Positions 1 to 9,459 of a stretch of DNA of 64,000 bases are shown in pieces. The notes below the pieces were generated by a model, which worked only from the letters and a program-made list of their open reading frames with translations, searched no databases and had not been told where the DNA came from. A program made the translations under genes and the position numbers. The stretch spans positions 186,001 through 250,000 of the forward strand of contig JAUICK010000003.1 of the NCBI GenBank assembly GCA_030427865.1, read 5' to 3'. This DNA comes from Bacteroidia bacterium. Its GTDB lineage: Bacteria > Bacteroidota > Bacteroidia > Flavobacteriales > Flavobacteriaceae. The first letter of the stretch is position 1; every line of letters begins with the position of its first letter.

Positions 1-614
1 TTGGGGGTAATATTGGTAAAAATACGGCAACAAAACCACAAAATTATACTAAAGATTATTGCGAAGTGTTTACTGCATTACATCCTTATGTAGATTATTT
101 TGTGCTAAATGTTAGTTGCCCAAATGTAGGTAGTCATGCAAAGTTGAATGACAAAACGTATTTGATTGAATTAATTTCTGCTTGCCAAGGTTTAAATGCT
201 AAAGAAGCAATACAAAAGCCAATATTGTTAAAAATTGCTCCAGATTTAAACGATAATCAATTGGATGAAATTATTGAGTTAGTCAAAGAAACCAATATAG
301 CTGGTGTAATTGCTTCTAATACATCAATCCATAGAGAAGGTTTAAAAGTATCTAAAGAACGTTTGGACGCAATTGGAAATGGAGGTTTAAGCGGACAACC
401 TATTAAACATCGAAGTACAAAAGTGATTCAATATTTGGCGGATAACTCTAACAAAGCTTTTCCTATTATTGGAGTAGGAGGTATTCATTCTGCAAAAGAC
501 GCCTTAGAAAAAATAAATGCTGGCGCAGATTTGGTTCAAGTTTACACTGGTTTTATTTATGAAGGACCAAGTTTGATAAAAAAAATTAACAAAACAATTT
601 TAAAACAAACTTAA
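1..614 (+). CDS. pyrD: dihydroorotate dehydrogenase, C-terminal part (cut by window edge)
   Basis: FMN enzyme of pyrimidine synthesis that oxidises dihydroorotate to orotate. The gene enters the window from the left. The first complete codon is at position 3 and the frame is open to the edge ([10 protein letters not shown]), so the GTG at 66 is internal and not a start. Visible motifs are LNVSCPNVG (substrate/active-site loop), KIAPDL, SNTSI, GGLSGQP and the phosphate-binding end [16 protein letters not shown]. The overall layout matches the membrane-associated quinone-dependent class 2 family, yet the active-site tetrad reads SCPN, where class 2 enzymes usually have SSPN. The N-terminal half lies outside the window. 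Confidence 0.93.
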   Translation, partial: GGNIGKNTATKPQNYTKDYCEVFTALHPYVDYFVLNVSCPNVGSHAKLNDKTYLIELISACQGLNAKEAIQKPILLKIAPDLNDNQLDEIIELVKETNIAGVIASNTSIHREGLKVSKERLDAIGNGGLSGQPIKHRSTKVIQYLADNSNKAFPIIGVGGIHSAKDALEKINAGADLVQVYTGFIYEGPSLIKKINKTILKQT

Positions 615-627
615 TTTCTATTTTAAG

Positions 628-1242
628 ATGATAGAAAGTCTAATTTCATTTGTTTTAGCAACATCTATTTTAACTGTTTCTCCTGGACCAGATAATATTT
701 TTGTATTAACACAAAGTATTGTAAACGGAAAAAAATATGGTTTAGCAACGGTTTTTGGATTAATGTCTGGCTGTATTATTCATACAACTTTGGTAGCTTT
801 TGGGGTTTCTGCAATTCTTAAAGAAAATGAAAACCTTTTTTTTGCAATTAAATTATTAGGTGCTTTGTATCTTTTATTTTTAGCCTATAAAGTGTATCAG
901 AGTGATGCTACAATTAGTTTATCAAATGAAAAAGTAGATAAGAAATCGACAATGCAATTGTTTCAGAAAGGATTTTTAATGAATGTTTTAAATCCTAAAG
1001 TTACTATTTTCTTTTTGGCATTTTTTCCACAGTTTTTATTTTCTAAAACAATATCTACAGTACTACAATTTTATATTTTAGGAGGGCTTTTTATTTTGGT
1101 TTCTTTTTTAGTTTTTGGAAGTATAGCTCTATTAGCTGGTAGTATTTCTAATTATCTTAAGCAACATCAAAAAACTGGAATTTATTTAAAATGGGGTCAA
1201 ATTATTGTCTTTGTTTTTATAGCAATAATGATATTGGTTTGA
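628..1242 (+). CDS. LysE/RhtB family amino-acid exporter
   Basis: Inner-membrane efflux protein of 204 residues, the usual size of the family. The N-terminus carries the signature SPGPDNIFVLTQS (about residues 18-30), followed by about six hydrophobic helices and the conserved FLMNVLNPKVTIFFLAFFPQF in the middle. Family members export amino acids such as lysine, threonine or homoserine, or their analogues; the substrate cannot be read from the sequence. It starts 13 bp after pyrD and may be cotranscribed with it. It ends at a bidirectional hairpin terminator shared with the convergent caspase gene. Confidence 0.9.
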   Translation: MIESLISFVLATSILTVSPGPDNIFVLTQSIVNGKKYGLATVFGLMSGCIIHTTLVAFGVSAILKENENLFFAIKLLGALYLLFLAYKVYQSDATISLSNEKVDKKSTMQLFQKGFLMNVLNPKVTIFFLAFFPQFLFSKTISTVLQFYILGGLFILVSFLVFGSIALLAGSISNYLKQHQKTGIYLKWGQIIVFVFIAIMILV

Positions 1243-1267
1243 TGCTAAAACATCTGAAATAAAAAAA

Positions 1268-1308
1268 CTCTAAACCTATAACTATAAACATAGATTTAGA
1301 GCTTTTTT
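1268..1308. terminator. bidirectional intrinsic terminator
   Basis: The arms CTCTAAACCTAT (1268-1279) and ATAGATTTAGAG (1290-1301) pair with one mismatch around a 10-nt loop. An A-run lies on the left and a T-run on the right, so the hairpin can terminate both the LysE gene (+) and the caspase gene (-). Confidence 0.8.
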
Positions 1309-1324
1309 TGTATTGCTTGTAACT

Positions 1325-4300
1325 TTATTGTTTTCTTATAAAAATAAAATCGCCACCTTCGTCTCCAGTTCTACTTATTGGTGCATATTGTGGTTTATTT
1401 TTACCTGAAGTGTTATTAATTACTGGATCTTCTATCATATTAAATAGCTGTCCGGCAGATAAATAAGGACTTGTATTGTTGGTTAACCTTTTTAATAAAT
1501 ACTTCATAAATACACTTTTATTTGGTACAGTTGTAAGTGTACCACTGGTAATGGCTCTTCTACTTGGTAAAGCGTATTTTGCTTTTACTGCATTAGATGC
1601 TTTACTAAAGGATCTTGTTTTGGTTAAAATACTACCACTAAAACAAGCATCAGCAATTAGTAAAGTGTGTTTAGAATTTATCGATTTTATATAAGAAACA
1701 ATGCTAGTGTTTAAGATTACATTTCCTTCAAATTCCATTTCAGCATCAGATGGCATCCAGTATCCTTTTTCGCTTGCTTCATCATAGTTACCATGCCCTG
1801 CATAAAAGATAACCAAATTGTCGTTTTTGCCTACATTTTTTCTTAAGTTGTAAAATTCTTTTATAATTTGATTTTCTGTAGGATTTTTTAAGACAGTAAC
1901 ATTTTGACGATTAAAATTATATTTGTTAATGAGAACATTCGCTAAAGCATCAGCATCTTTAGTAGGTTCGCCATTTAAGTCTACAATACTCTCATCTTTA
2001 TATTCGCTAACACCAATGATTAAAGCATGATATTTACCAAAACCAATGTCTAATTTTTCGGTTGTGTTTTCGGTGATTATTGTATTATCTATGTTAGGAG
2101 AATTCCGTTTTATAGTAAAAGTTTTAGTAGAAGAAGATTGTTTCATGTCTGTGGCTTTTACCACTAGATCGTTTTTACCATATTTTAGAGGAACATTAGC
2201 AATAAATGTACCATCGTCAGAAACATTGGCTTCTATACCATTAACTGTAATTTCGAATATTCCGTCTGCATCTGTGGCTTTACCTCTTACTTGAATTCTT
2301 TTAGTTTTTACAATTTTAAACCCTCTTTTTAGCTCGACGTTTGGAGATGTTATTACAACAACAGGAGGATTGTTAAAGTTTGAACTTTGATATTTAATGT
2401 CTAAATAATCTACAGCAATCTTTTTATCATAATACATTGTGTATCCAAATTTCTTACCAAAGAAAGGTTCGAATGGAGTTTCGTTTACGTATTGATCGTT
2501 AATAAAGAAACGCAATAAATTACCAGATTTAACAATTTTTATTTTGTTAAAATCATTGATTCCATTTTTAATAGCAGAGGTTTCTGTGAAAGGAATAATT
2601 TTTTTGTACACATCATTATCAAATTTTCTGTACATATAACTTCCGTTTCCAGAAAGTAAGAAAGAGTATTCGTTAGATGAGTTTTTTCTACCAAAAGTAA
2701 TACCATAAAGACCTTGAGAAGAATTGGTTACTCTGCTTAAAGAAGTTTCTATGATAAAATCTTTAGAAGTATCTATAAATACATCTCTGCTTATAAAAAT
2801 TCCTCCTTTTTTCTTTTTATGAAGTAGTAATTTGCTATTAGCAATAGCTACAGAGTAATCATCAGAATCTTCTAAATTCCATCCATTAGTGTTTCCATTA
2901 AAGTTATCTCTAAGAGGAAGTGTGAGTGTTTTATTTGTAACATAGTTTGTGTTGTTACTACTTTTAAGCCTGTAAATTTTTAAGTAATCTACAGCAATTT
3001 CTTGATCGTTATAAACTACATATCCAATTCTGTCTCCATAAAAAGGTTCAAAATCTGTTTTGGTAATGTACCTATTATTTATATAGTATTTGTATGAATC
3101 ACCTTCTTTTCTAATTTTTAAGATATTAGAAGCTCCGTTATTTTGGTTTACTGTTGATGATTTTGTCCATTTAACTATTAATTCTTCTTTGCCATTTACA
3201 GTTCTTACAATTTTGTAATAACCAGTAGAAGCGATATAGAAGCGAAAACTGTTGCCACCTTCTAACCCCCACATTAAACCATAAGCATTGTTGGTAACTC
3301 CACTAATTTTATCGATTTTAGTTTCTATTTCGAAATCTTTAGTGCTGTCAAAATATTTAGAAATGTTAGTAGACCAACCTTTGTCTTTTCTCTTGTGCTG
3401 CACATAATATTTACCATTAGATAGTCTAAAACGAGTGTTTTCATCATTTCTTTCTGTCCATTGGTTAGGATTACTGCTGTCAAAATTATCACTAAACAAT
3501 AAATCTCCTTTAGATTTCGTGTCGTTTTTAAAGATATTATTGTTGTTTGGGCCATCACCTAAATAAGAAATACTGATGTAATCTATAGCAATTTTTTGAG
3601 GATCGAAAATAGAGAATCCATAACGCTTACCATATATTTTCATGTAAGAGCCTGTATATACTAAAGAATTATTTACATAGTAGTAGAGTTTGTTGCCTCT
3701 TTTTTCTATTTTTAAAATGTTTGTAGAGTAGTTTTCTTTTTTTATTGATGAAGATCCTGTCCAATTTACAAGAGTGTTTAATTTTCCGTTTTCATATTTA
3801 TCAATAGAATAACTACCTAACGCATTAATTAAAAATTGATGTTGGTTATTGGAGTCTAATCTTCCAAAAACTAACCCAAACCCATTATTTTTTATTCCAG
3901 AAATTTTTTGAAAAGAAGCTTCAACTTTAAAATCTCTGCTCGAATCAAAATCAAAAGTTTTAGTGGTGGTCCAACCTTTATCGCCTGTATATTGAAAGTA
4001 ATATTTGCTGTTTTTTATTTCTAATTTAGCTTTATCATTGTCTGATATTGCCCAATTATTTCTATTAGAATAAAAGCTATCGTAAACTATGGTTTTTGAT
4101 TTGTAGTTATTATTATTATTAGATGAAGATGCCTTTTGTTTTGCTCTAATGTAATCTATAGAAATTTTTTGATTTCTATAAAGTGAGAGTGCCATTTTTT
4201 TACCAACAAAGCTTTTAAAAGACATACTATACATGTAAGAGCCATTAATGTAAAAAGTAAGGGTGCTTCCTTTTTTAGAAACTTTTAATGTATTTATGCC

Positions 4301-4744
4301 ATAATTACCTTTCTTAATTTTATCAGACTTGGTCCATTCTTTTAGGTTTTTGTAAGTTCCGTTTACAGATTCTGCAACTCTAAAATAACCGCTTGATGTA
4401 TAACCTAATTCTTTGTAATTATTGTCGTCTTTAAAATCGTATAAAAAAGATATTCCAGAACTATCTGTTCCTGATATTTTTTGAATAGATGTTTCTAATT
4501 CAAAATCTTTAGAGGTATCTAAATTAAATGTAGCAGTAGAAATTCTCCAAGATTTTTCGGTACGTTTATGCTCAAAGTAGTACCTACCATTATAAACATT
4601 TAATTCTCTGTTGCTATTGCTTCCAGTTGGCCAAGAACCTTTGCTATTAAAATTTTCTTGATAAACATAGTTGCCACTTGACTGACCGGATACACTTAAA
4701 GAAATTAAAAAGAGTAAGGAAAGTAAGTTTTTTAGTGTTTTCAT
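1325..4744 (-). CDS. secreted caspase-family (C14) protease with four tandem lectin-like repeats
   Basis: Exported protein of 1139 residues. A signal peptide (about 1-20, ending SVSGQ) is followed by four homologous beta-rich repeats of about 190 residues. Each runs from a DxFxxNxNxW-like start through FELETSIQKISG to ISIDYI, resembling concanavalin/LamG-like folds, with Asn-rich linkers between them. Next comes a bacterial Ig-like module (PPVVVITSP, about 800-885). A caspase/peptidase C14 domain occupies about 900-1139, with LIIGVSEY, the catalytic His in FYAGHG and the catalytic Cys in DACFSG. It lies 6 bp downstream of the papain-like protease gene and is probably cotranscribed with it. 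The repeats may bind glycans or surface polymers (inference). The substrate is unknown. This repeat-plus-caspase architecture is not one I recognise as named. Confidence 0.88.
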   Translation of the reverse strand: MKTLKNLLSLLFLISLSVSGQSSGNYVYQENFNSKGSWPTGSNSNRELNVYNGRYYFEHKRTEKSWRISTATFNLDTSKDFELETSIQKISGTDSSGISFLYDFKDDNNYKELGYTSSGYFRVAESVNGTYKNLKEWTKSDKIKKGNYGINTLKVSKKGSTLTFYINGSYMYSMSFKSFVGKKMALSLYRNQKISIDYIRAKQKASSSNNNNNYKSKTIVYDSFYSNRNNWAISDNDKAKLEIKNSKYYFQYTGDKGWTTTKTFDFDSSRDFKVEASFQKISGIKNNGFGLVFGRLDSNNQHQFLINALGSYSIDKYENGKLNTLVNWTGSSSIKKENYSTNILKIEKRGNKLYYYVNNSLVYTGSYMKIYGKRYGFSIFDPQKIAIDYISISYLGDGPNNNNIFKNDTKSKGDLLFSDNFDSSNPNQWTERNDENTRFRLSNGKYYVQHKRKDKGWSTNISKYFDSTKDFEIETKIDKISGVTNNAYGLMWGLEGGNSFRFYIASTGYYKIVRTVNGKEELIVKWTKSSTVNQNNGASNILKIRKEGDSYKYYINNRYITKTDFEPFYGDRIGYVVYNDQEIAVDYLKIYRLKSSNNTNYVTNKTLTLPLRDNFNGNTNGWNLEDSDDYSVAIANSKLLLHKKKKGGIFISRDVFIDTSKDFIIETSLSRVTNSSQGLYGITFGRKNSSNEYSFLLSGNGSYMYRKFDNDVYKKIIPFTETSAIKNGINDFNKIKIVKSGNLLRFFINDQYVNETPFEPFFGKKFGYTMYYDKKIAVDYLDIKYQSSNFNNPPVVVITSPNVELKRGFKIVKTKRIQVRGKATDADGIFEITVNGIEANVSDDGTFIANVPLKYGKNDLVVKATDMKQSSSTKTFTIKRNSPNIDNTIITENTTEKLDIGFGKYHALIIGVSEYKDESIVDLNGEPTKDADALANVLINKYNFNRQNVTVLKNPTENQIIKEFYNLRKNVGKNDNLVIFYAGHGNYDEASEKGYWMPSDAEMEFEGNVILNTSIVSYIKSINSKHTLLIADACFSGSILTKTRSFSKASNAVKAKYALPSRRAITSGTLTTVPNKSVFMKYLLKRLTNNTSPYLSAGQLFNMIEDPVINNTSGKNKPQYAPISRTGDEGGDFIFIRKQ

Positions 4745-4750
4745 AATTTT

Positions 4751-6199
4751 TTATTGATGATTCATTTCTATAAAAATAGGTACAACTTTAGCTGACGAGC
4801 TTTTAGATGCAGCACTAAACGAAATTTTATTACTACTAAAAGAAACATCAGAACCTTTAAACATTTTATAGCTTAATGCTTTTTTAATTCGAGATACAAA
4901 ATCTCCAGATCCATATTTTGCTTTACTAACAATATCGTTAATATTTAATTTTTCTTTGCTGTATAAAACACAAAGAATATCTCTACCTGGATTATTATCA
5001 AATTCTATAAAATAATCTTCATTAGGAATTGCAATTTCACTATTAGTATAATTAAAGTAATCGCTAAAGTTTTCGAAAGGATATAATTTATTTACAGATT
5101 TGTCTGAAGAACCATAACCAATTAAATACACATAACCTCTTTGTTTGCTTTTTAAGTATATTCTAAATTGAGTACCAGATGTATAAGTTTTATTTACCTT
5201 ATATGTAGTTTTTGTTGCTTTAACAATATTAAAGTTTCTTGTAGCGCCATCTGCTAACTTTATTGGCATATTATTACCATTACTTAATTTTAAAGTAAGC
5301 TCTCCTCCTAATTTGTTTGAGCTGAAAATATTATTATTATTATTATTATTATTATTAAAATCGTTGTTTTTATCAACTAATACATAAGCTGTTTTAACTT
5401 GTCTTTGAAAGTCTGAATATTTAATCCAGAAAAAACCGTTTTTACCGAAACGAGTTCCCCAAGAATTCATAACCTCAAAAGCACCACCAGATTTATTATC
5501 ATCATAACCAACTACTACCATAGCATGACCAGATTTTCCGTTACTTGGAATCCATACATTATTATAATCTGTTTTTAAACTTGAAAACTTAAATAAACCA
5601 ATTACAACTGGGTTTTTTTGCGATATTGCTTTTTTTACTTTACCCACTAAATTATAGGGATTGTTCCATTTAGCTAATCTTTCAAAAGTTAAAATTTTAT
5701 GATTTTTTGCTTTAGAGTATACATAGCTTGAAGGCGTTTTTAAACAAGTTCTATAATCATAAGAAAAGTCAGAAAGCTTTGCTGCTCCATAGTTATTCAT
5801 TAATTTCATAGCATTTTCTATATATGCGCCTTCGCATTTTGCATTGTATCTAATTTGATTGTATACAAATGCTGGAGAGAATGTATTTTGATTAATTTTT
5901 GCAGTATTGTATTTCCAGCCATTTTTAACTGCATTTGCTATTGTTCTTGCTCCGTAAGCACTTGCCCAACCAACACAAGAGCCTTGTTGACCTTGATTTC
6001 CTGGAGTAGGAGCATAACCTTTTAAACTAAAAGATTTTGGCAACGCAGAAAAACTTCTTGTAACTAATGGAACTGATTGTGGAATTTCATTGTAAAGTGA
6101 TTCATCAAATTTTAATCCAGTACCAAATTGTTCTTCTTCTTGAGAAACCAATAGTGTAGATAAAAAGAGCGAAACCAATAATAAAGATAATTTTTTCAT
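4751..6199 (-). CDS. secreted papain-like (C1A) cysteine protease with DUF4384-like C-terminal domain
   Basis: The start was placed at the ATG at 6199. This gives a clean signal peptide (MKKLSLLLVSLFLSTLLVS) and 482 residues; the open frame reaches further upstream only through a poor N-terminus. The papain fold shows Gln/Cys in GNQGQQGSCVGWASAYG, the catalytic His in GKSGHAMVVVGYDD and the Asn in VMNSWGTRFGKNGFFWI. A run of nine Asn links it to a C-terminal domain (about 300-482) resembling DUF4384, a module commonly attached to bacterial caspase proteins. The caspase gene follows after 6 bp, so the two are probably one transcript acting outside the cytoplasm. A hairpin separates this gene from the next one upstream. 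Confidence 0.88.
   Translation of the reverse strand: MKKLSLLLVSLFLSTLLVSQEEEQFGTGLKFDESLYNEIPQSVPLVTRSFSALPKSFSLKGYAPTPGNQGQQGSCVGWASAYGARTIANAVKNGWKYNTAKINQNTFSPAFVYNQIRYNAKCEGAYIENAMKLMNNYGAAKLSDFSYDYRTCLKTPSSYVYSKAKNHKILTFERLAKWNNPYNLVGKVKKAISQKNPVVIGLFKFSSLKTDYNNVWIPSNGKSGHAMVVVGYDDNKSGGAFEVMNSWGTRFGKNGFFWIKYSDFQRQVKTAYVLVDKNNDFNNNNNNNNNIFSSNKLGGELTLKLSNGNNMPIKLADGATRNFNIVKATKTTYKVNKTYTSGTQFRIYLKSKQRGYVYLIGYGSSDKSVNKLYPFENFSDYFNYTNSEIAIPNEDYFIEFDNNPGRDILCVLYSKEKLNINDIVSKAKYGSGDFVSRIKKALSYKMFKGSDVSFSSNKISFSAASKSSSAKVVPIFIEMNHQ
5330..5356 (-). repeat. (AAT)9 triplet microsatellite encoding poly-Asn
   Basis: Nine uninterrupted AAT codons (read as ATT on +) encode the flexible linker between the protease and DUF4384-like domains. 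Triplet slippage would change linker length without breaking the frame. Confidence 0.9.
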
Positions 6200-6248
6200 T
6201 TTGAAAGTTTTAGAGTTACAAAGCAAAAATCTCAATAAATATAGAAAA

Positions 6249-6276
6249 AAAAAATACGTCATTTGACGTATTTTTT
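6249..6276. terminator. intrinsic terminator between DUF3857 gene and papain gene
   Basis: A perfect inverted repeat (ATACGTCA / TGACGTAT) is flanked by A- and T-runs on both sides. It lies 26 bp downstream of the DUF3857 gene stop, so the protease pair downstream is probably a separate transcription unit. Confidence 0.8.
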
Positions 6277-6301
6277 TAATTTGATGAATTCGAATTTTAA
6301 T

Positions 6302-8254
6302 TTATTTTTTCTTTTCAAGTATCATATAATTGTTTTCTGCAATTATAATTTGTTTAAAAAACTCTTTTAATGCAGAGTATTCTTCAGGAAAAAACACTTT
6401 TTTTGATAAGTATAATCTTACAGAAATGTTCACTGTGTTTTTAGATTTTACTGTTTTTAAAATAAATCTACCACCATTGTTGGGTAAAGAAATTGCTTTA
6501 TTTTTTGGTAATTCTTTTACTATGTAATTTTCTGGTATCTTTAAATTTAAATAAAAATTGGTTTTTTTTCCATATCCAAAATCTACTGGATAGTTTCTTT
6601 CTTTAAGTTTAAAAGGGTTTTCTTTTACTCTATTAAAAAGAAAAGGATTAATTCTTACTTTATTAGTGAGTTCTTCTTCAGAATTAACTTTTATTGTAAA
6701 TATTTCAGTTAATGGTTTATGTAATTCTTTTTCTTGATGTAACTCGTAGTCTTGTACCTCTAAAAAAGGGTGTTTGTTTTCAAACTCTTCTAAATAACTT
6801 TCTTCTTTTCTAAGGCTTAATTTTTTTCTTTGATCTGAAGCTAAATAGCCCCTTCTTCTTATCATTAATTTCCCTGTAATATCACCTTTTTCATTTAATT
6901 TTAAATTTGCAGAAATGTTTTTCGAAGATCTATATTTTGGTTTTAAAATAATCCATTCACCTTCTTTTTTAAAGTTAATAACCCTTGCTTCGCCATTTAA
7001 AGTTCTAACAGGTAATTGCCCAAAAGGCAAAAAAGAATCTGTTGCATCTAGAAAATAATTTTTACCTTCTATTTCGGCTTTCACAATTACATAATTATAA
7101 TCGAAAATAATTGGATAAATTTTGGTAGGAATTTTATGGTTTCTTGTAGACAAGACAACTAAGTCTGCATTAATATTTGCTGCTCTTAGAGCGTTGTAGA
7201 GTGATAAATTAATTTCTCCAACATCTCCAGATTTTTCTTCAAAAGCTTGTTTTATTTTTGCATCTTCATTGGTCCAGAATCGTTTATTCCATGTATAATG
7301 ATCTTTTATAAATGTATAAATTTTTTCAGCTCTTTTAATGGTACTGTTAGTATTTAAAATATCTTCTGATAAATTTTTTCTGAAAAAACTCTTTTTAGAA
7401 GTTTGGTTGTTAAAAAAGAATTTTTTTATGCTATTATCTGCTTCTTTCCATGTAGTTGCATATTTTTTTGTAGAGCCTCTAAAACTTGTAGCAGATTTTA
7501 AATCGAACGATATTCTTGATAAATAATTGTCTTTAGACAACATAAAATCTTCTTCTTTGAATGCAGGAATATTACGCATTTCAAAAGAATATATAGAACA
7601 GGCTCCTTGTCCTAATCCATCAAAATAAACACAATTTTTCTTTATAGAATTGTCTTTTTTATCTAAATCTAAATATCCAATTTTTCTTATGTTGTATTTA
7701 TAGTTACCAAGAATAGCAGCATCAAATTGACTTTTAATTTTTGGAATTTCAGATTGAAAGTACCAATCGTCGATACTTAAGTAAGGAGATAAAATACTGT
7801 AAGAATACTCAATTACGCTTCCTTTTTTTATATTTGGTAAGGTAAATTTTTTGAGTATTAGGTTTTTTCTTTCGTTAACAGTAAAAATATCTTTTTTATT
7901 TAACCTTGTTTCGTTGGTAGTTCCATTTGTTTTTAAATTATATGTTATACCAGAAATATCAATAACTTTTTGTTTTTTGTATTGAGAAATCTCTATATCA
8001 GCCAAATTAAAAGAAGCTTTATCTAAAATTTTAATTCTAAAATAATAATCTGTTCTAAATTCATAATTATTGTAAACGTCTATGTAGTAATTAGCATGTT
8101 CGTAAAGAACAACAGCGGTAGCTGTAGAATCTTGGTTATAAACTGTCATTTTTAATTCATCTAATGTTGTTTGTCCCATTTTAGATGTTTTTTCATTTTG
8201 ACTATTTACAAGATTGAAAGCTGATAGTAGGAGTATTAATAATATTCTTTTCAT
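6302..8254 (-). CDS. exported DUF3857 / transglutaminase-like protein with degenerate active site
   Basis: Protein of 650 residues with a signal peptide (MKRILLILLLSAFNLVNS). The ATG at 8254 was chosen over an upstream in-frame TTG. The N-terminal half is a DUF3857-type beta domain (ITYNLKTNGTTNETRLNKK, then GSVIEYSYSI). The middle has a transglutaminase-like fold (AEKIYTFIKDHYTWN ... GEINLSLYNALRAANI ... NYFLDATDSF). The catalytic Cys expected just after the Gly-Asp of KSGDVGEIN is absent. The His expected in the FDYNYVIV segment is replaced as well, so it is probably a non-catalytic scaffold or envelope protein. Such DUF3857 proteins are common in Bacteroidota; no specific role is known to me. 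Confidence 0.85.
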   Translation of the reverse strand: MKRILLILLLSAFNLVNSQNEKTSKMGQTTLDELKMTVYNQDSTATAVVLYEHANYYIDVYNNYEFRTDYYFRIKILDKASFNLADIEISQYKKQKVIDISGITYNLKTNGTTNETRLNKKDIFTVNERKNLILKKFTLPNIKKGSVIEYSYSILSPYLSIDDWYFQSEIPKIKSQFDAAILGNYKYNIRKIGYLDLDKKDNSIKKNCVYFDGLGQGACSIYSFEMRNIPAFKEEDFMLSKDNYLSRISFDLKSATSFRGSTKKYATTWKEADNSIKKFFFNNQTSKKSFFRKNLSEDILNTNSTIKRAEKIYTFIKDHYTWNKRFWTNEDAKIKQAFEEKSGDVGEINLSLYNALRAANINADLVVLSTRNHKIPTKIYPIIFDYNYVIVKAEIEGKNYFLDATDSFLPFGQLPVRTLNGEARVINFKKEGEWIILKPKYRSSKNISANLKLNEKGDITGKLMIRRRGYLASDQRKKLSLRKEESYLEEFENKHPFLEVQDYELHQEKELHKPLTEIFTIKVNSEEELTNKVRINPFLFNRVKENPFKLKERNYPVDFGYGKKTNFYLNLKIPENYIVKELPKNKAISLPNNGGRFILKTVKSKNTVNISVRLYLSKKVFFPEEYSALKEFFKQIIIAENNYMILEKKK

Positions 8255-8350
8255 AAACAATTATTTGTAATGACAATTTTAAATAAAAAGAGTGACTTGA
8301 AAGCTGATATTTGTCAATTTTTAAAGGATAATTTTAAATTATAATTTTAT

Positions 8351-9436
8351 TTATGGAGTTAATCTTATAATTTTTTGCACTTTGTTTTTGTTTAAGTAAT
8401 TTTTAATAACAGCTTTAGAAAGTTCTTTATTTTGAATAGGCGTAAGTATAGATTTTAAAACTTCTAATTTGTTTTCTTGATATCCTAAATTTGTATAACC
8501 ATAACCAAAAACTTCATTATTTTCTATTAGAATAATGGCATGTTCTTCTATTTCTCTTCCTTTGTCTATAAGAATAAAATTATCGTTATTAAAGTTTAAA
8601 GAGGTGGTTTTTCTTTTTTTATTGAAGTTAAATTTTGGAGATAATGTTTCTAATTCAATATAATATTTTAAACGTCTAAATAGCTCATTACCCGTTTTTT
8701 CAAAAGAAATAGATTGTGCTCTGTCTTGAATTTTAACAGCTCTTTTAGTAACTTTTAAAAACAAACGATTTACTTCTGCTTTAATATTATTTCCTCTTCC
8801 CAAATAGATTACTTTTCCGTTTTCATCATGAATATAAAAAAGCCCTTCTATTGCAGGAATTTCATCAATTAATTTTCTGAGTTTTTGTTTTTGTTGTCTT
8901 CTGTCAAAATATTTTATAGAACTCTGAATAATTGTTTTATTTACATCTTTTTCTAACAATAACTTAAACAATTGTACTGTTGCCAAAGCATCTCCTGAAG
9001 CTCTATGTCTATCTGACATTGGAATTCCTAATGATTTTGTTAGTTTTCCTAAACTATAAGAGGCTTGATTTAGAATTAATTTCTGACTTAACTCAACAGT
9101 ACATAAAGTGTTTCTGTTAAAGTCGTAACCTAACCTGTCAAATTCTGTGCTTAATATTCTGTAATCGAAAGCTGTATTGTGTGCTACCAAAACACAATCT
9201 GAAGTTATTTCGATAATTCTTTTGGCTACTTCGTAAAACTTGGGTGCATTTCTCAACATTTTATTGTTGATTCCTGTGAGTTTTACTACAAATTCTTGAA
9301 TTGGTTTTTCAGGATTTACCAAGCTAATAAACTGGTCTACAACTTGGTGTCCATCAAACTTATAGATGGCAATTTCAGTAATGCCTTCTTCATTAAATTT
9401 ACCTCCTGTGGTTTCAATATCTAAAATTGCGTACAA
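8351..9436 (-). CDS. DEDDh 3'-5' exonuclease with C-terminal GIY-YIG-like domain
   Basis: 361 residues. The N-terminal DnaQ/epsilon-type exonuclease has motif I DIETTG, motif II HNTAFDYR and motif III HRASGDA (about residues 1-170). A GIY-YIG-like module follows (GLFYIHDENGKVIYLGRG, about 200-275), as in Cho/UvrC-related repair nucleases. The likely role is DNA repair or replication proofreading. The only plausible start is TTG (TTG TAC GCA), because no ATG or GTG precedes motif I in this frame. It lies 23 bp downstream of the YggS gene and may share its transcript. Confidence 0.88.
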   Translation of the reverse strand: MYAILDIETTGGKFNEEGITEIAIYKFDGHQVVDQFISLVNPEKPIQEFVVKLTGINNKMLRNAPKFYEVAKRIIEITSDCVLVAHNTAFDYRILSTEFDRLGYDFNRNTLCTVELSQKLILNQASYSLGKLTKSLGIPMSDRHRASGDALATVQLFKLLLEKDVNKTIIQSSIKYFDRRQQKQKLRKLIDEIPAIEGLFYIHDENGKVIYLGRGNNIKAEVNRLFLKVTKRAVKIQDRAQSISFEKTGNELFRRLKYYIELETLSPKFNFNKKRKTTSLNFNNDNFILIDKGREIEEHAIILIENNEVFGYGYTNLGYQENKLEVLKSILTPIQNKELSKAVIKNYLNKNKVQKIIRLTP

Positions 9437-9459
9437 ATTCTTTTTCTTAACGGGGAAAT

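Noticed and set aside
66..68. GTG as start of pyrD
   Set aside because: The frame is open and homologous ([10 protein letters not shown]) to the window edge, so the gene begins outside.
6200..6262. N-terminal extension of the papain-like protease
   Set aside because: The 21 extra residues precede a clean signal peptide that begins with its own ATG at 6199, and they overlap the terminator hairpin.
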